A DNA stretch of 64,000 nt from Lingula anatina (taxonomy: Eukaryota; Brachiopoda; Lingulata; Lingulida; Lingulidae). Shown in pieces: positions 13,001 through 27,400 of the stretch. A model generated the notes under the pieces. It did no database searches. It was not told the origin of the DNA and saw only the letters and a list, made by a program, of their open reading frames with translations. Positions within the stretch are counted from its first letter, which is position 1, and each line of letters begins with the position of its first letter. A program made the translations under genes and the position numbers. The DNA lies in contig NW_019776094.1 in assembly GCF_001039355.2 (NCBI RefSeq), positions 13,329 through 77,328 of the forward strand, written 5' to 3'.

Positions 13001-16000
13001 TTGCGTAATTATTTTACTAGGTAAATTTTTAAATGGTATTTGCTATTGTCTAGGGTGTGTGTATAATGAGTGTACAAAATAATACATTAGTGTAAGATTA
13101 CTTTCCACTTGTGAAATATAGTAGCTGTATTGCGCTTTATAAACATAATTCCTACTGCATTGTAATGGTTATTGTTGTTTTTTTGCAATAAATTACTATA
13201 ATTGAAAATTCACAAGCCTTCCTCTCATTAAATGAAATGCTACATGAATTTGAAACATTATCAGTGCTATGAGTAATTGAAATAACTATAATCGTCCATA
13301 TTTGATTAGATAAGGGTAGTAAATACTTACCTAAAATCGCCTTTATTTGATCGGAAAAGGGTTATAATGACGTACCTCATATCGCATTTACTTCATCGGA
13401 AAAGGGTTATAAAGACGTGTGAAAAATCGCCTATATTTGATCGGAAAGGAGTTGTAAAGAGGTTGTTTTTAGACGCCTATACTTGATCGGAAAGACGTAG
13501 TAATAGTGCAACTACAATTTTAAGCTTAGGCATAAAAGGGTAGTAAACCCGTAGACCCTGGCCTTTCCGGTAGAGCTTTACACCGTTGAAAAGGCTTGTA
13601 AAGAGAATATTCAGACCCATTTCCTGAAGAGTAAAAGAGCTGAAAATTGACTTTTTGTGCTGTGTTACAGATGTCTTGAAGCAACTGTTTTTTGACCACT
13701 TCAATTACTTTAAGGAAACATATGAATAGGTACTGTGTATGTTTCTTTTTTTTCATTTAACCATCTCTTTTAAACTGCCACAGATCAACTCCTTGCAAAT
13801 ATTCAGTTAAATCAGACCCCTAGGTAAAACGTTTGAAATCATTAGAGAAGTGATTTATTTTTTGTAATGTCTGTGCAAGACTGAAAGAGAATATTTGTAT
13901 TATACATACGCAATCATAGGGTTACAGTGGTTTCCGGTCAATTGTTATCATTGTTATTCTCTTTTCTATTTCTATAATCTTCACCCCACAGCGAGATTGC
14001 AAATACCCGCATCAGAAGTCTACTTTTCATTAGCGTGCAAAATAAGACTGTCAAGGCTAAACGGTGTGGATTTTTTTTTTTTCCACAAGAATCAATTTTA
14101 CATGATTATCTTTTTGTGTAATGACGTCGGTTGCTTTGATGGCGTATTACTGCATCTACTTCGAGACAGTGTGAGCACCCATTGGTTTGATGTTCGAGTA
14201 ACCTAGTTATGAGAGAGACTTTTCAAAACGAAAAAAAAGGAAAGAAAAACAGATCATCTTTTTTTCCTGCAACTTGATATATCTGCCATTATATATTTTA
14301 AAAACACACTAGTTAGAGTGTAGTGGCACAGACGATATAGTGCGTGTCTGGGGAGGCTAGATATGCACCCCTAGAGATGTAATGTGACCTTAGTGATGTG
14401 CATATACTTCATTTGGCTTTAGGGGAGTTTTTCGGTGAAATACTTTCTCTCGGTATGTATGTCAATTACTACACTGCCACCCTCTCTGGATTTTTGCCTT
14501 GAACACCTTTCTATCTGGCATATGTCGTTTGGGGTGATATTATATTATTTGATAGTGTATTATCTCACACATCATTCACAGCCAATGTGATTTGGGACCA
14601 AGGTCCCTAGGTAAATTATTGGACAAAAAGGAAGAAAATCGTCTTTTGAGCCGTGACCACTTGTATTAGATTCTTACAGACATCTGCTCTTTCAACAACT
14701 GTGAGGTCTGCGTGTGACCAATTCACAGAATAAGCAACACCTACGCATGATTTTGCTTCAGTCTTAAGGGTTTTCATTTCAAACAAAGGAAATCATTTGT
14801 TAACTTCAGCACAACGTTCTGAAATAACAACACACGAGGCCAAAAAAAATAAAAAATAAAAATAACAAAATAAAAATAAAAATAAAAAACTGAGATGCCT
14901 TTATACACTTTAGCTAATATAAGCGGTGATATTGGATGAACGTTATTGTAATAACATAAGAGACACACGCAAAGCCTTTGTAAACAATATGTACGGCCCT
15001 ATATACAAGCACAGCATTACACTAACTCATCACGTTANATATTTGTACATTGAGTGCATTGTATTGTATTATATACCTCAAAGCATTTTAGCATTTTATA
15101 TCCACCACTATAAGAATTTGCCACACTTGTCAATGTTACAGACACGTGTGAATAAAGTTAGTTTTAGGATATGTGAAGTCAGAGATTATACAAATAAAAA
15201 TATGTATTGGGCTTAGAAGATGGGGTGTAATGTAAACATAATTAAATACATTCTTATAGGACGTGCATGTCACAACTAGCGCATTTACACTGAAAGTTGA
15301 ACACATAAAGCGACATACATGTAAATGCACTGCATTATGATACTTAAACCAGTCGTGGGGATTTATTTGCAGGTCCTTATCACTTTTAATTCTTGCCACT
15401 GCATTAGCACATATATGGAAAATGCATAGTAGAATTTCATAATCAGGATAACACCTTATTTAAAAGTAGACAAAATTTATATATTGTGAGCATACCATGG
15501 CATAAAAATATCTACTTACCGTAGGGGTTTTATACATGTGCAAACTTATAGATGAAAGCATAAAGTATGTCGATGACTATCATACATACAATTTATGGTG
15601 TAACATGATTCTGTGTGTGTTAGATTATACCTTGAAATAACATACACTTACGTCACTCAAGTATTCGGCAATTTTGTCCCCTGATCTTTCACCTCTGTAC
15701 ACAATCTTCTGGCCTTCGTAGTAGATAACAACGGCGCCCCATTTACCAACACCTAATGAGAAAAAAAAAATTATTTGTTTATTCCTAGCAGTTCAACACC
15801 CTGGGTTTTAGTATCTGGTAGAAACACCATTCCAAATCTGTTGCAGTCATAACCGCCTAGGTACACGTATATAATAGTAAACTGCGAAAAAGCTCTTGGA
15901 ATGACATGTTCGTGTTATACACGAAGGAGAGGTTTCATTAGATTATGCCCACCCTGTTTATATCAAGATGCATTACATCCGTAAAAATATTAAAATGTTT

Positions 16001-19000
16001 AGACAGCAGGAAACTATTCCTTGTTTCAAAATCATGTTATGAAATGAGAAAAAATGTCACTGTAGGTCACATAAGCGGCAGTAAAAGTGTGACCCACCTT
16101 GTTCCTTTGTGATCTTCATATCATCTACGACTCCAGCGACAAGTTCGTAGTGAACGAAAGGGTGAAGTTCCTGAAGTCAACAATATATGGAGACACGGTT
16201 AAATATCCGTAGAGTCGGTGACAAAACAGGGCATTTTTCTCAACTATTCAATTTGACAGAGCCTCTAATTCATTTTAATAGGTTTATCGATAAAAACAAC
16301 ATGGTGTTTGCTGGTTTTACCTTTTGGAATATTAAGAAACCGATTCAAATAAGTCACAACAAAAAAACAAAAACAAAAAAACTTTCATACTGAAACGAGT
16401 TGATCAAAAAGTTTACAGCATGCAGACAGGCAGACAGACAGGCAGACAGACAAACGGACAAACAGACAGACCGGTAGACCGTTGAAACTGGGTCAAACCT
16501 ACCTGGAGCATATTTTCACCTATAGCAACAAGCTGTCGATTTGGAGCGAAGTACACCACGGCAAGTTTTCCAGCGTCGATGATTTTGTGGAGTGCCTCAC
16601 GTGACAAGTGTACAACATGGAACGCATCTGCGTCCTTAATCCCGTCTCCATCCCGATCGTCATCATCGGCATCCGGAATGCCGTCATTGTCGTCGTCATC
16701 ATCTAGGTAGTCCGGTATCCCATCACCGTCTGAATCTTTCTCTAAATGATCCGGTATGCCGTTGCCGTCTGCGTCATTGTCTAGGTAATCCGGTATTCCG
16801 TCTCCATCCTTATCTCTTTCAAGCTCATCCGGGATGCCGTTTCCATTAGAGTCGTCGTCTTCAGAATCCGGTATTCCATCATTGTCGTCGTCATCGTCTA
16901 GATAATCCGGAATGCCGTCTCCATCCGTATCTTTTTCTAGACCATCGGGTAATCCGTCACCGTCGATATCATTATCGCGGTAATCCGGAATTCCGTCACC
17001 ATCCGTGTCCCTTTCCTGGACGTCCGGTATTCCATCGCCGTCAGCATCATTATCATCAGCATCTGGTATACCATCGCCATCATCATCGTCATCAAGATAG
17101 TCCGGAATTCCGTCGCCATCTGTGTCTTTTTCCTGATCATCCGGTATTCCGTTTCCGTCAGCGTCGCTGTCTAAGTAGTCTGGGATTCCGTCTCCGTCTG
17201 TATCGATGTCTACCGCATCATTCGATTTGACGTCCGGTATGCCATCGCCGTCTGCATCAGAATCCAGTGCATCGACGATACCGTCGCCGTCTTGATCACT
17301 TTCAAACTAAAAAAATGAGACAAATCTTCATTTTTACATTTGGTAAAATGCACAAATTTTATGCCAATTGAAAAAATAATTATTACAAGGCTTAACAAAA
17401 TGTTGATTTCGAATATATATTACTTTTAACGATTCGTTGCAACTGGAAGGCAAACAAAGAATAAATTTTGTGCCAGATGGAAGTACTACTTTGTAGTGCA
17501 CATGCCTGCAGATGCTCGTTGTTCGACTTGAGGCAATCAAGAGTGGTCATTAACTATCATATATGTTACTGCACTGAAACAGGTCGTCTTTGAATTACCT
17601 CTGCTAGGAATTCTGCAATCTTTTCTCCCGACCTCTCGCCTCTGTATGTGGTTTTCTCGCCTTGGTAGTAAACAACAAGTGCGCCCCATTTACCCACGCC
17701 TGAAATAGAACGGGATACGAAGCCCAAGGTGAAATATTATATTACAGGATTAGCCAAAAGATACACGAATTTGCCTACCATAGTGTGTGTGTGTGTGTGT
17801 GTGAAAGAGAGAGAGAGAGAGAGAGAGAGAGAATGTGCGTGCGTTCTAGTCAAAGTTCACACAACGTTTAATATAAAACGCAATTTGGTTGATAATGTTC
17901 TGCTTCTGCTAAATGTCTCCAACACGTTCTACCTAGGCCCTGGGATAAGAACCCCTTAAAACAGCACATACAGAAAATGTATTTGTGAGTGCGAAAAGGC
18001 ACAAAAATAGCAGACAGACAGCTGCCTCGTTTTCACCACAACCCACCTTGTTTCCTGGCAACATGAAGATCGTCGACGACTCCTGTTATAACTTTCTGTT
18101 TTGTAACATCTTGCGTTTGCTGTAAAATATAATGTGATTATAAGGAACTTAAAATACCATTATCAAGTCTAAACATGTGTAGCAAGTGGACAGGAAGTTC
18201 AAAGAGACATACTCATCGTATCTAACTCAAAGGTTACTTAGATTGAGCTTCTTACCTAGACTGACGTCAGACTTACTGGATTATTTCTACATTCGTTTTC
18301 TCCCAGTAAAAATGTTTTAAAGTGAAGTGCGTAATCTTAATTTGATTATTTTAGAAATGTACGCCGAAAAAGCGCAATTCTTTTATTCGCTTTCCGTTAA
18401 ACTATCGCATTTCCCTCAAAGTTAGCCCTAATTAGATAACTTTCAAATTGACCACAACAGATTGGAAGGTCATTGACACCATACATATTCCTTCAGCCAG
18501 CGCAGTCGAGGAGCAAAAGGTGTTGGATAAAATTCACGGCCTATCGACGTGCATCCCTTGTGTATCAAAATAACATAACTAATACACACAGTGTCATATC
18601 ATATTACCCCAAAACGCATATGCACCCATGTCAGAAGCTGGCATAAGGGCAAATAGATCTTCATCAGTTCGACGTGATACAGCCCACAAAAATAGAACAG
18701 TAGGGTAGAATTGAATAGACGTCCCAAACCTTTCGTATCGTATGTATGACCCTACCCTGGGAATTTTTTTTCTGAATGCAGAAGAATAAATTGGTAACAA
18801 ACAGTGATGTGTGACTTGAGTTTAAATCGTAAGTGAAGGTTTGTGCTGGTGTAAAACTGTGTTGATTACGACTCCCAACGGCATACGCTTTAAACAAGGC
18901 GTTTGCAGTATGCCGTCGAATTTGATTTAATCTTTAGCTTTGATTTTAGAGGAAGCTGTTTCATCTAATTCGATTTCGCATTTCTCTGCCCCCTACGTAT

Positions 19001-21670
19001 ATATTTACTACTGTATTCGTAGAGTTCTACGGCCCCTGTTTCCCAGCGGGTTAGCATCGCTATAGCCTTCTTTGCTAGCCGTCTTTGTTAGGTGTCGTGA
19101 TTTCAACTGATTAGTTTTGTTTGCTGACACGTGGTGAGATCCTCTATGTAAGATAAGACGGTTCACAGCAGGGTTTTTACTATATTGGATTGTTGTAGAC
19201 GTCAAACTGTTTATATGTACACTATATATCTTTTTGTAAAGAGGGTTGTGTTTGTGCAGATCTATTTATGGGTCTGGCAGTAGTCCCCGATCCAATCGTT
19301 TTTGTGAGTTAGCAAGATACATGTATTACTTTGCATAATGTGTAGCTTTTAAAAATACGTTGCGTGCGTCTGTAAGTGATGGATTTGGTACTTACAGATT
19401 AAATGTCTTGAAGCAACTGTTTTTTGACCACTTCAATTACTTTAAGGAAACATATGAATAGGTACCGTGTATGTTTCTTTTTTTTTCATTTAACCATCTC
19501 TTTTAAACTGCCAAAGATCAACCCCTTGCAAATATTCAGTTAAATCAGACCCCTAGGTAAAACGTTTGAAATCATTAGGGTAGTGATTTATTTTTTGTTA
19601 TGTCCGTGCAAGACTGAAAGAGAATATTTGTATGATACATACGCAATCATAGGGTTACAGTGGTTTCCGGTCAATTGTTATCATTGTTATTCTCTTTTCT
19701 ATTTCTATAATCTTCACCCCACAGCGAGATTGCAAATACCCGCATCAGAAGTCTACTTTTCATTAGCGTGCAAAATAAGACTGTCAAGGCTAAACGGTGT
19801 GGATTTTTTTTTTTTTTTGCCACAAGAATCAATTTTACATGATTATCTTTTTGTGTAATGACGTCGGTTGCTTTGATGGCGTATTACTGCATCTACTTCG
19901 AGACAGTGTCAGCACCCATTGGTTTGATGTTCAAGTAACATAGTTATGAGAGAGACCTTTTAAAACGGAAAAAAAAGGAAAGAAAAACAGATCATATTTT
20001 TTTCCTGCAACTTGATACATCTGCCATTATATATTTTAAAAATACACTAGTTAGAGTGTAGTGGCATAGACGATATAGTGCGTGACTGGGGAGGCTAGAT
20101 ATGCACCCCTAGAGATGTAATGTGACCTTAGTGATGTACATATACTTCATTTGGCTTTAGGGGAGTTTTTCGGTGAAATACTTTCTCTCGGTATGTATGT
20201 CAATTAGTACACTGTCACCCTCTCTGGATTTTTGCCTTGAACACCTTTCTATCTGGCATATGTCGTTTGGGGTGATATTATATTATTTGATAGTGTATTA
20301 TCTCACACATCATTCACAGCCAATGTGATTTGGGACCAAGGTCCCTAGGCAAATTGTTGGACAATAAGGAAGAAAATCGTCTTTTGAGCCGTGACCACTT
20401 TTATTAGATTCTTACAGACATCTGCTCTTTCCACAACTGTGAGGTCTGCGTGTGACCAATTCACAGAAAAAGCAACACCTACGCATGATTTTGCTTCAGT
20501 CTTAAGGGTTTTCATTTCAAACAAAGGAAATCATTTGTTAACTTCAGAACAACGTTCTGAAATAACAACACGCGAGGCAAAAAAAAAAAAAAAAAAAAAA
20601 ACTGAGATGCCTTTATACACTTTAGCTAATATAAGCGGTGATATTGGATGAACGTTATTGTAATAACATAAGAGACACACGCAAAGCCTTTGTAAAACAA
20701 TATGTACGGCCCTATATACAAGCACAGCATTACACTAACTCATCACGTTACGAAGTTGGCACAGGTACCTTCCATCTATCACTAGACTTTTATGTACATG
20801 CACTGGTACACGCGATTCCAATTCTATCCCAGCCGATCACTCAATACACCAATTCACCATGCATATTACACACAATTCCAGTCTGATTATGACATTTGCA
20901 GTAAGCTACACCTGTATGCGCCAGATGATTAACCTTACAGGAGATTCTCAACAAGTGTCGTAGACGAAAGATTGGTATTGTTTGCTACACGGCAATACTT
21001 TTGGTATCCCTGCTATATCTCACCCACGACGATTACAAAACATCAAGAATATGTAGGCGAATTAAATTATTGTGAAATAATCCGTAGTTCAATGATCAGC
21101 GCAATGCACAATAACTGTTCCCACTAACGCAAACCCATATTTCTATTGACTTCTTATTAGTACAACTGCAAGTATGCACATTACTGTTTGTTTATTTTGC
21201 GAAATGACCAAAGAAACAAATGTATAAGCAAAGCTTAAAGCGGCAGTTTTTAATATGCTCTTCTCAGCACATATAGACAAAAATACGTAGCCCTTTCATC
21301 AGTTATGTGTATACCGGTACAGAATTGTTCCCCATATGAAAAGCCATATGCAAAGATGTTATACCACGACCATAAAATAGGCACCATATTATAATTATAT
21401 TGTAGCGGTCTGCTCTCTAACCTTGTGGTATACATATTTTACCATACATCGACCACCTTATATACCGAGAGTTAAAGGTGAGTAGTAAGGTAGCTCGTGT
21501 CAGGTTACCCAGAAACGCGCCTCGCAGGTGTTAATACCTGTTCAATGCTATCTTTAATAAAACGAAACAGAAGTACATCTGGAGATTCTGTTTATGTAGG
21601 CAAAAGGGTTACGGGAGCCAGGATGGCGATTGAAATATATCTGCAGAACGTGCAAAGAATAACAAAATTA

Positions 21671-21747
<77 letters not shown>

Positions 21748-24442
21748 TTGTTATGTCCTTTGCACGCGTTCTGGATAGATATTGAAGCGTCTACCTGCAT
21801 GGTTCCATGGTTTGCAAGGCCACAATAAATAAGGGTGGAAATAAAGTAAGGGACTGCAGCGACGTGGAGGTCTGTTCACGCTTGCTTTGATCTAGATTTC
21901 ATCCTTCAATGAACACGTGCTAACGGAAATGTAATGTATAAAACCACAGAGTAGTAATAACAAAGGTATATCGCCTAAACCTTGTTTAATTTCTTAATAA
22001 AGGCGTTTTAGACTCCATTTGTACAGCAAGAACAGAATGTTTGATTTGGATTCTGGCATTACCAAGTGATTGATAGCGGACGCTTCCTTTTCAGGAAAAC
22101 TCATTTCAGGCTTAAATTTGTATCTTAATTGTGCAAAATATGCACAGTTTTGCTGTTAATTGCCCGTGTGCTTTCTCTCAAGGTAGATGAAGTCTAAATA
22201 GGCAACTGGAATTTTCTATTCCTATCCGGATCTCGTCCAAGATCAACGAAGGCACTTTTTATCTCATCTTTCACTTTTTACACAGTGAATGTATACACGA
22301 GATGTGCTTTATTGACTTGTTGGCAATATTCGTTTTTCCGGAAGTGTTCACATATGGGGTATACGTCAAACAGTTTAAATGTTCATACATTTGAATGCTC
22401 ATGGGGGCATTTTACTTTGATCAGGCATCTCTAGTGTAGAATGGGAATAATCGTGAAATAATAAGAAACACGAAGCAAATCCCATTAGCTGTTCGCATTC
22501 AAGAGATTGATGAAATCGTGTCATAAAACTGGAAGCGCATCTACACCTAGGTAATCGTGACACAAAAATTTATTATATCCCTACAGCATTTTCCGTAGGA
22601 ATCACTATAATAATAATAATAATATATTTATTTAAAGTCTAAAATCCATAAAATATGTTCTGTAGACTTTACAAACTAAAGACTTAAAACACAGTAAGAT
22701 GAATTGAATTAATAAAATTATGACTTAATAGTCTGAGTTAAGATAATGATGTCCAGTTAATATTTCCGAGTTATAAAATGTTCTTTAATAAAATTTGTGA
22801 AAAAGTATGTTTTTAAAGATTTTTTAAAATCCTTCACTGAGCTAATGCTTCTCAAGTCTAGAGGTAATTTATTCCACTCATGTGGTGCTGCGTACTGGAA
22901 TGATTTTTCGCCAAAATATTTTAGTCTTGCGTTCTGTGGTTTTAGTAGTAATTGATCCTTAGATCTTAAGGTACGGTTTGGTGTGTAATGAGATACAAGA
23001 TCACAAGATCACACTAGAAAAAATTACCCTTATCAAATCTGATCTGAGATGCAAGTTTTACATAGATGGCGACAGTTACACTTTCTGTAGCAAGGACATT
23101 TATTGCAATGAATGATACATTACTAAAATAAAAAGATTAAGTTATATAAGATGACGCTAACACAATGTGCTCATTTTGAGCGTAAGACTATTCTGTACGA
23201 TCTTTTAAATGCAATGCACCTAGATCGTCCATGTGTCTTTTTTCGGCCTCTGAACTCATACCATGATCTTATATCTTCCCGTCTAAACCCAATAAACAAT
23301 CCTCATGCAAACTGCCTAACATATAAATAATTATAACGTATGTCTACCTTTCCACAGCTAGAGCAAACTATTCAGAGAACACATACCATACTGTCTAAAT
23401 AATCATGTTTTTACTCTTCAACAGCATAAAATTGTTATTTTTGACAACATAATCGTTTGCAACATCAGTCGAATCCTTGGTATCTAAATAAGAGGCTGTT
23501 TTTTCAATAGACATTCGCTGGGCACCATTGCACGTTCTATTTTTAAAGCCGCGTCCTTTGACATATAGTACCCATTACCACTTAATAAAAAACAGCGCTG
23601 CGTGATAACTGTCATGTTAATATCATTAGTAACAGATTGAAACGTTGTGAACAAGTATTTTCTACGCGCAGACGTAGCAGAATATTCCTAACGTCCGCTG
23701 ACGTGTACATGCAAATAATCCCCAGCTTACAAAGAAAAACTAAATGTCATGGTTTCAGTGTTCACTGACATTATGTAATTTTTTTACTTTTCGTATTTCT
23801 TTGGCAACTACTCGCTGACTCAGTGAACTATTAGATGTTACCTGTGTTACTTCGTTGAGTTAGGTAGAATAAGATGAAAGACACGCATGTCTCGGGGTTG
23901 ATTTAAAGTGTTTTATGCTAGGTAATCGCGTAGGTCTGCTATAAAACAAGGATGGTCGTTGGCCTTCAAGCAAAACGGTTAACCGTTATATTACGAGTGC
24001 TGTAAACCATATTAACATGCACAAGTTGAAACATTAAATTGCTGTTGGCTTGGACTGTAACGCAAATTGATTATTTTATCGCTCGTTACTAACGTAAAAA
24101 TAGAAGCAGAATAAGATTTATGCCAGTGTTCACGAATTGAACGTCTGGAGAAATGTAATCAAATATGCACCGATCTTCATCCAGGACGAGAGATTAACGC
24201 AGAGATTAACAGTTGCATTCAATGATATGTTTGCCAACATTGTCATTTTTTTCTAGTGTCGGTAACACTTCATGATAAACGTGTAGGCCTTAGGCAAAAT
24301 GAAAATAAATTTCACCGTACATTCTTTCTTCAAGGTACGGCTTTCTTGTCAATTTCAGTTCAGGTTTTCAAACATTGGTGCACTATAATAGGTTTATGAA
24401 TTGTGCTAAATTTAAGGAACATGTGCTTGCGTGCGTGCGTGC

Positions 24443-24477
<35 letters not shown>

Positions 24478-27400
24478 AGAGAGAGAACCCTTGTTTTACC
24501 TGTGCACTGCACTTGATTTGCGCTCACCTGATTATAATGATAACTCTAAAGGACAATTTTGCGATCCAGTGGCTTTAACAAATAAAACAACAGTTTACTA
24601 TCCAAAACTGAAACGCATATTGATTATCAGTGCATTCTTTTATCAACTTGGCTACTATGCAAAAATTTGCAGTGAGTGATTTTTCATTGCACAGAAATGA
24701 AGAAACCGCTCAATCAACAAGTGGTTCACCTTTACATGGATTCAAAAATCATTAGAGATTAACGTGTAATCACTCGGTTCTCGGTAGGTATACAGATTAA
24801 CAACGGTATATCGTTTGTGGCGGCAAGCACCTGTTTCATAATGAGCACACCGAGTTCAGTAAAACTATTTTTCTTCATTTATATGCGTATGCATATAATA
24901 ATAACTCCGATATTTGTTCTGGGTAACTTTTGATCAAACACTATTTTTAACTCCCTGATTTAAACCTATGGTCTGACACAGGGGTACAATGCTATTGAAT
25001 TTACAAGGAATTCATTGAGTGACAAAATGGCAATTTTTGGGATAACTCTTTGCTTTTTTTTAGTTTCTGGATGCAGAGCGACGCTATGTCCATCATTCCT
25101 TAGAATCTCCGTTACCTTGCACGTGTGGTACAAATGCATTTTAAGTAAAACGTCACTTGTATAATTCACCCTTCGTAGCTAGAGGAAAGCTCGTTTATCT
25201 CGGATTCTGTGCTAAATAACCTCAAAGGGTCAGTTAACGGCTGTATCCGTGTTATTCACTCATTGGTGCCTATATCACTGGGTCCCTGGCTGCGTATATC
25301 GTATTTCATTGTCTGTTGTTGCATGAAATTTGGCTTTTTTTAATAATTTGACTTTTGTACTTAATGTAATGCATTGTATTTAACTTGGGAACTGTTGAGC
25401 AGTTTAAACGAACATGATTTAGTGAATTGCCATTTTTAAAACACGCGAAACAATTGGACGTTATTAATCTTTAAATCAATCTCTTTTATTGCAGTAATAT
25501 GAGTCACAGTATGCATATTTATAAATAGTATACGCGTGTACTTATGAAGTTACTCGTATGGATACTAATGAACTAAGGTATTTCCTAAACTGCTTTAGAC
25601 CACCTGCAAGTTTTTGTTAACAAGGTTTTTATGGTTGTTACCGTAGCCTTGGGGCACTGCTGCCGGGGCTGCCTTTAATTTTCATTTGCGCCAACTTTTT
25701 GCGCCTATAGCTGTTGTAATTTCTCATATTTTTCTTAATTAATCCTGGTTACACTCATTAATATACTTTATTATCTTTATATTATGGCACTTATATAGTT
25801 TGGGGGATGTTTGATTATCGCCCCAGTTTTGTAACTTTGTATCTTATAAGTTTTCGTCATTAATAAATGACAATTTTCAGTCATATGGACTTATCTTACT
25901 TAATTGGGAGCAAAAACAGAGCTTCGTTGTGCTTGTGAACATTTGGCTACATAAAGACAATTAGATTTTTGAACGATAGATAAAGATCAATTATTATCTA
26001 TCTACCCTTAAATTTATCTTTCACTTGTGTCTCACTTATTATATATTGTCAGTGTGCGTGGTTTATAACTTAGGTTGGTAAAAGTAAGGTGACGTCATCA
26101 TTTTATGCGACATTTCTACTTCCGGTACAATGCGGTTTCTAGCAATCTGCAATCCTCGGCTGACTCCGCTACGCTCCATACTGTCGAGTGCGCGAGACAT
26201 CCGAGTAGTTCCGAGTGAGTTTCTAGACCACAAAAGGTGAAGGTTCTTGCCGAATACTCCCAATGTCTAAGAGGCGACACTTGAAATCCTTAATGAACTT
26301 CAAACTGCACTTACAATATTTTCATTTTTGATTGTTTCCATCCGTTTCTTCTTACATTTAAGAACAGGCATATTCAGAAACGCAATTCTTCTAAGGACCA
26401 ACGACAACTTAAGTGAGTACTTGGCAACACATTTATCTCTTGCCACTTCATCCCCATTGTTTAATAATCCCATTGCCTTCAGTTACTTAGCAGCACTGCA
26501 TGTGGCTTTATACTTTTTGAAAGTAACAATTGAATGAATATATCCATACAATTAAAGTCAAGGAAATGAAACTTATCGTTGTCCTCGAAACAAACATTTC
26601 TGAAAGTATTTCCTCAAGGGTCTTACACATAACAATGGATAGAGGATAAAAATATATCAGATCAGATCTAAAAACGAGGAACACGAGACAACATCACATC
26701 ACTGCACTACCTGCTCGAACAACAACAGTGACCTCAACCTCGTTTATACTGGTACAGTAGATGGCACCAGTGGAATGACCCCATACAAGACACACCCCCT
26801 ACAAAATAGTTCATTCACATATCGACAGTGACAAATTAATAATACAGACCGGTTACATTGCATTGGCATACATTGGCTGCACTGTGGCGACAAATACCTT
26901 AACCACACCCTCATCTCTTATCATGATTTGATAATAAGAAAAAGATAAAGTATATAATCAGTTTTGATAAATATCGATTCTCTTCCTGGTGTGATCCGTG
27001 GAAAACCGTCTTAATTGCCATTTGTATGTACTATGTAGGCGAGATTCGTGAAGTACAGCATGGCCACCGGAACCTTTTACTGAACTATTATTTCGCATTC
27101 CTGGTAATACACGTTAAAGGTCATGCGGCGTGACCTTCTGTTCGTCACTTCTCAATATGGCTTCCTGATTTACCAAGTAGTCGCGACTGGAGTCTGGGTC
27201 TTAAGGTTTGAATTGAAGATGAATCTGGAAGGTGATTTATTTGAAGCCATTTACCTTCCTCGAAGGGGCAATAAAAACAGTACTGAGTGATATTCTTATT
27301 CTTATATATCTTGCTGGTCCCGTCTGAATCATAAATCAATCAAGTGTTATACGAAATGCTGTACAATCACCTGCGCAAACCCGCGCTTTAAACGGCAAAT

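Larger units (their letters stand above)
11482..13664. mobile_element. Non-autonomous DNA transposon with terminal inverted repeats (EnSpm/CACTA- or Harbinger-like)
   Basis: Perfect 13-bp terminal inverted repeats CACAGCACAAAAA (11482-11494) and TTTTTGTGCTGTG (13652-13664), flanked by TTA on both sides (11479-11481 and 13665-13667). The homologous site in copy B (19392-19394) has a single TTA and no insert, so the borders are defined by an empty site. Length about 2.18 kb including 143 N. Subterminal repeats: two gcgactgaa..acgtttttccgc units at about 11562 and 11650, and a 45-bp tandem array at about 13291-13505. No transposase is seen. A TIR starting CAC with a 3-bp duplication fits EnSpm/CACTA; a TTA duplication also fits PIF/Harbinger. 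Confidence 0.85.
7123..15037. repeat. Large duplicated block, copy A (right end of contig 2)
   Basis: Carries exons 6 to 2 of the Trx/TSP3 gene, intron sequence, a 2.2 kb transposon and a 143-base assembly gap. It ends exactly at the N at 15038. Introns match copy B almost as well as exons do, which indicates alleles or a very recent duplication. Confidence 0.85.
15039..20748. repeat. Large duplicated block, copy B (left end of contig 3)
   Basis: Begins right after the N at 15038 with the sequence found at about 7123. It runs to the point where copy A ends (shared ...catcacgtta), then continues into unique sequence. It lacks the transposon and has several small indels. Confidence 0.85.

Noticed and set aside
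16413-16607. Apparent truncation of the TSP3 exon in copy B
   Set aside because: The frame is open through the whole 804 nt (16503-17306); only an upstream start-like codon is missing, which an internal exon does not need.
7123-20748. A true tandem duplication of Trx/TSP3 exons
   Set aside because: Domain order would be broken and both copies meet at a lone N; allelic overlap is simpler.
26063-26263. 66-codon minus-strand open frame with a TGACGTCA beside it
   Set aside because: No recognised domain and no supported splice partners. It may be part of a dispersed repeat, but I could not define borders.
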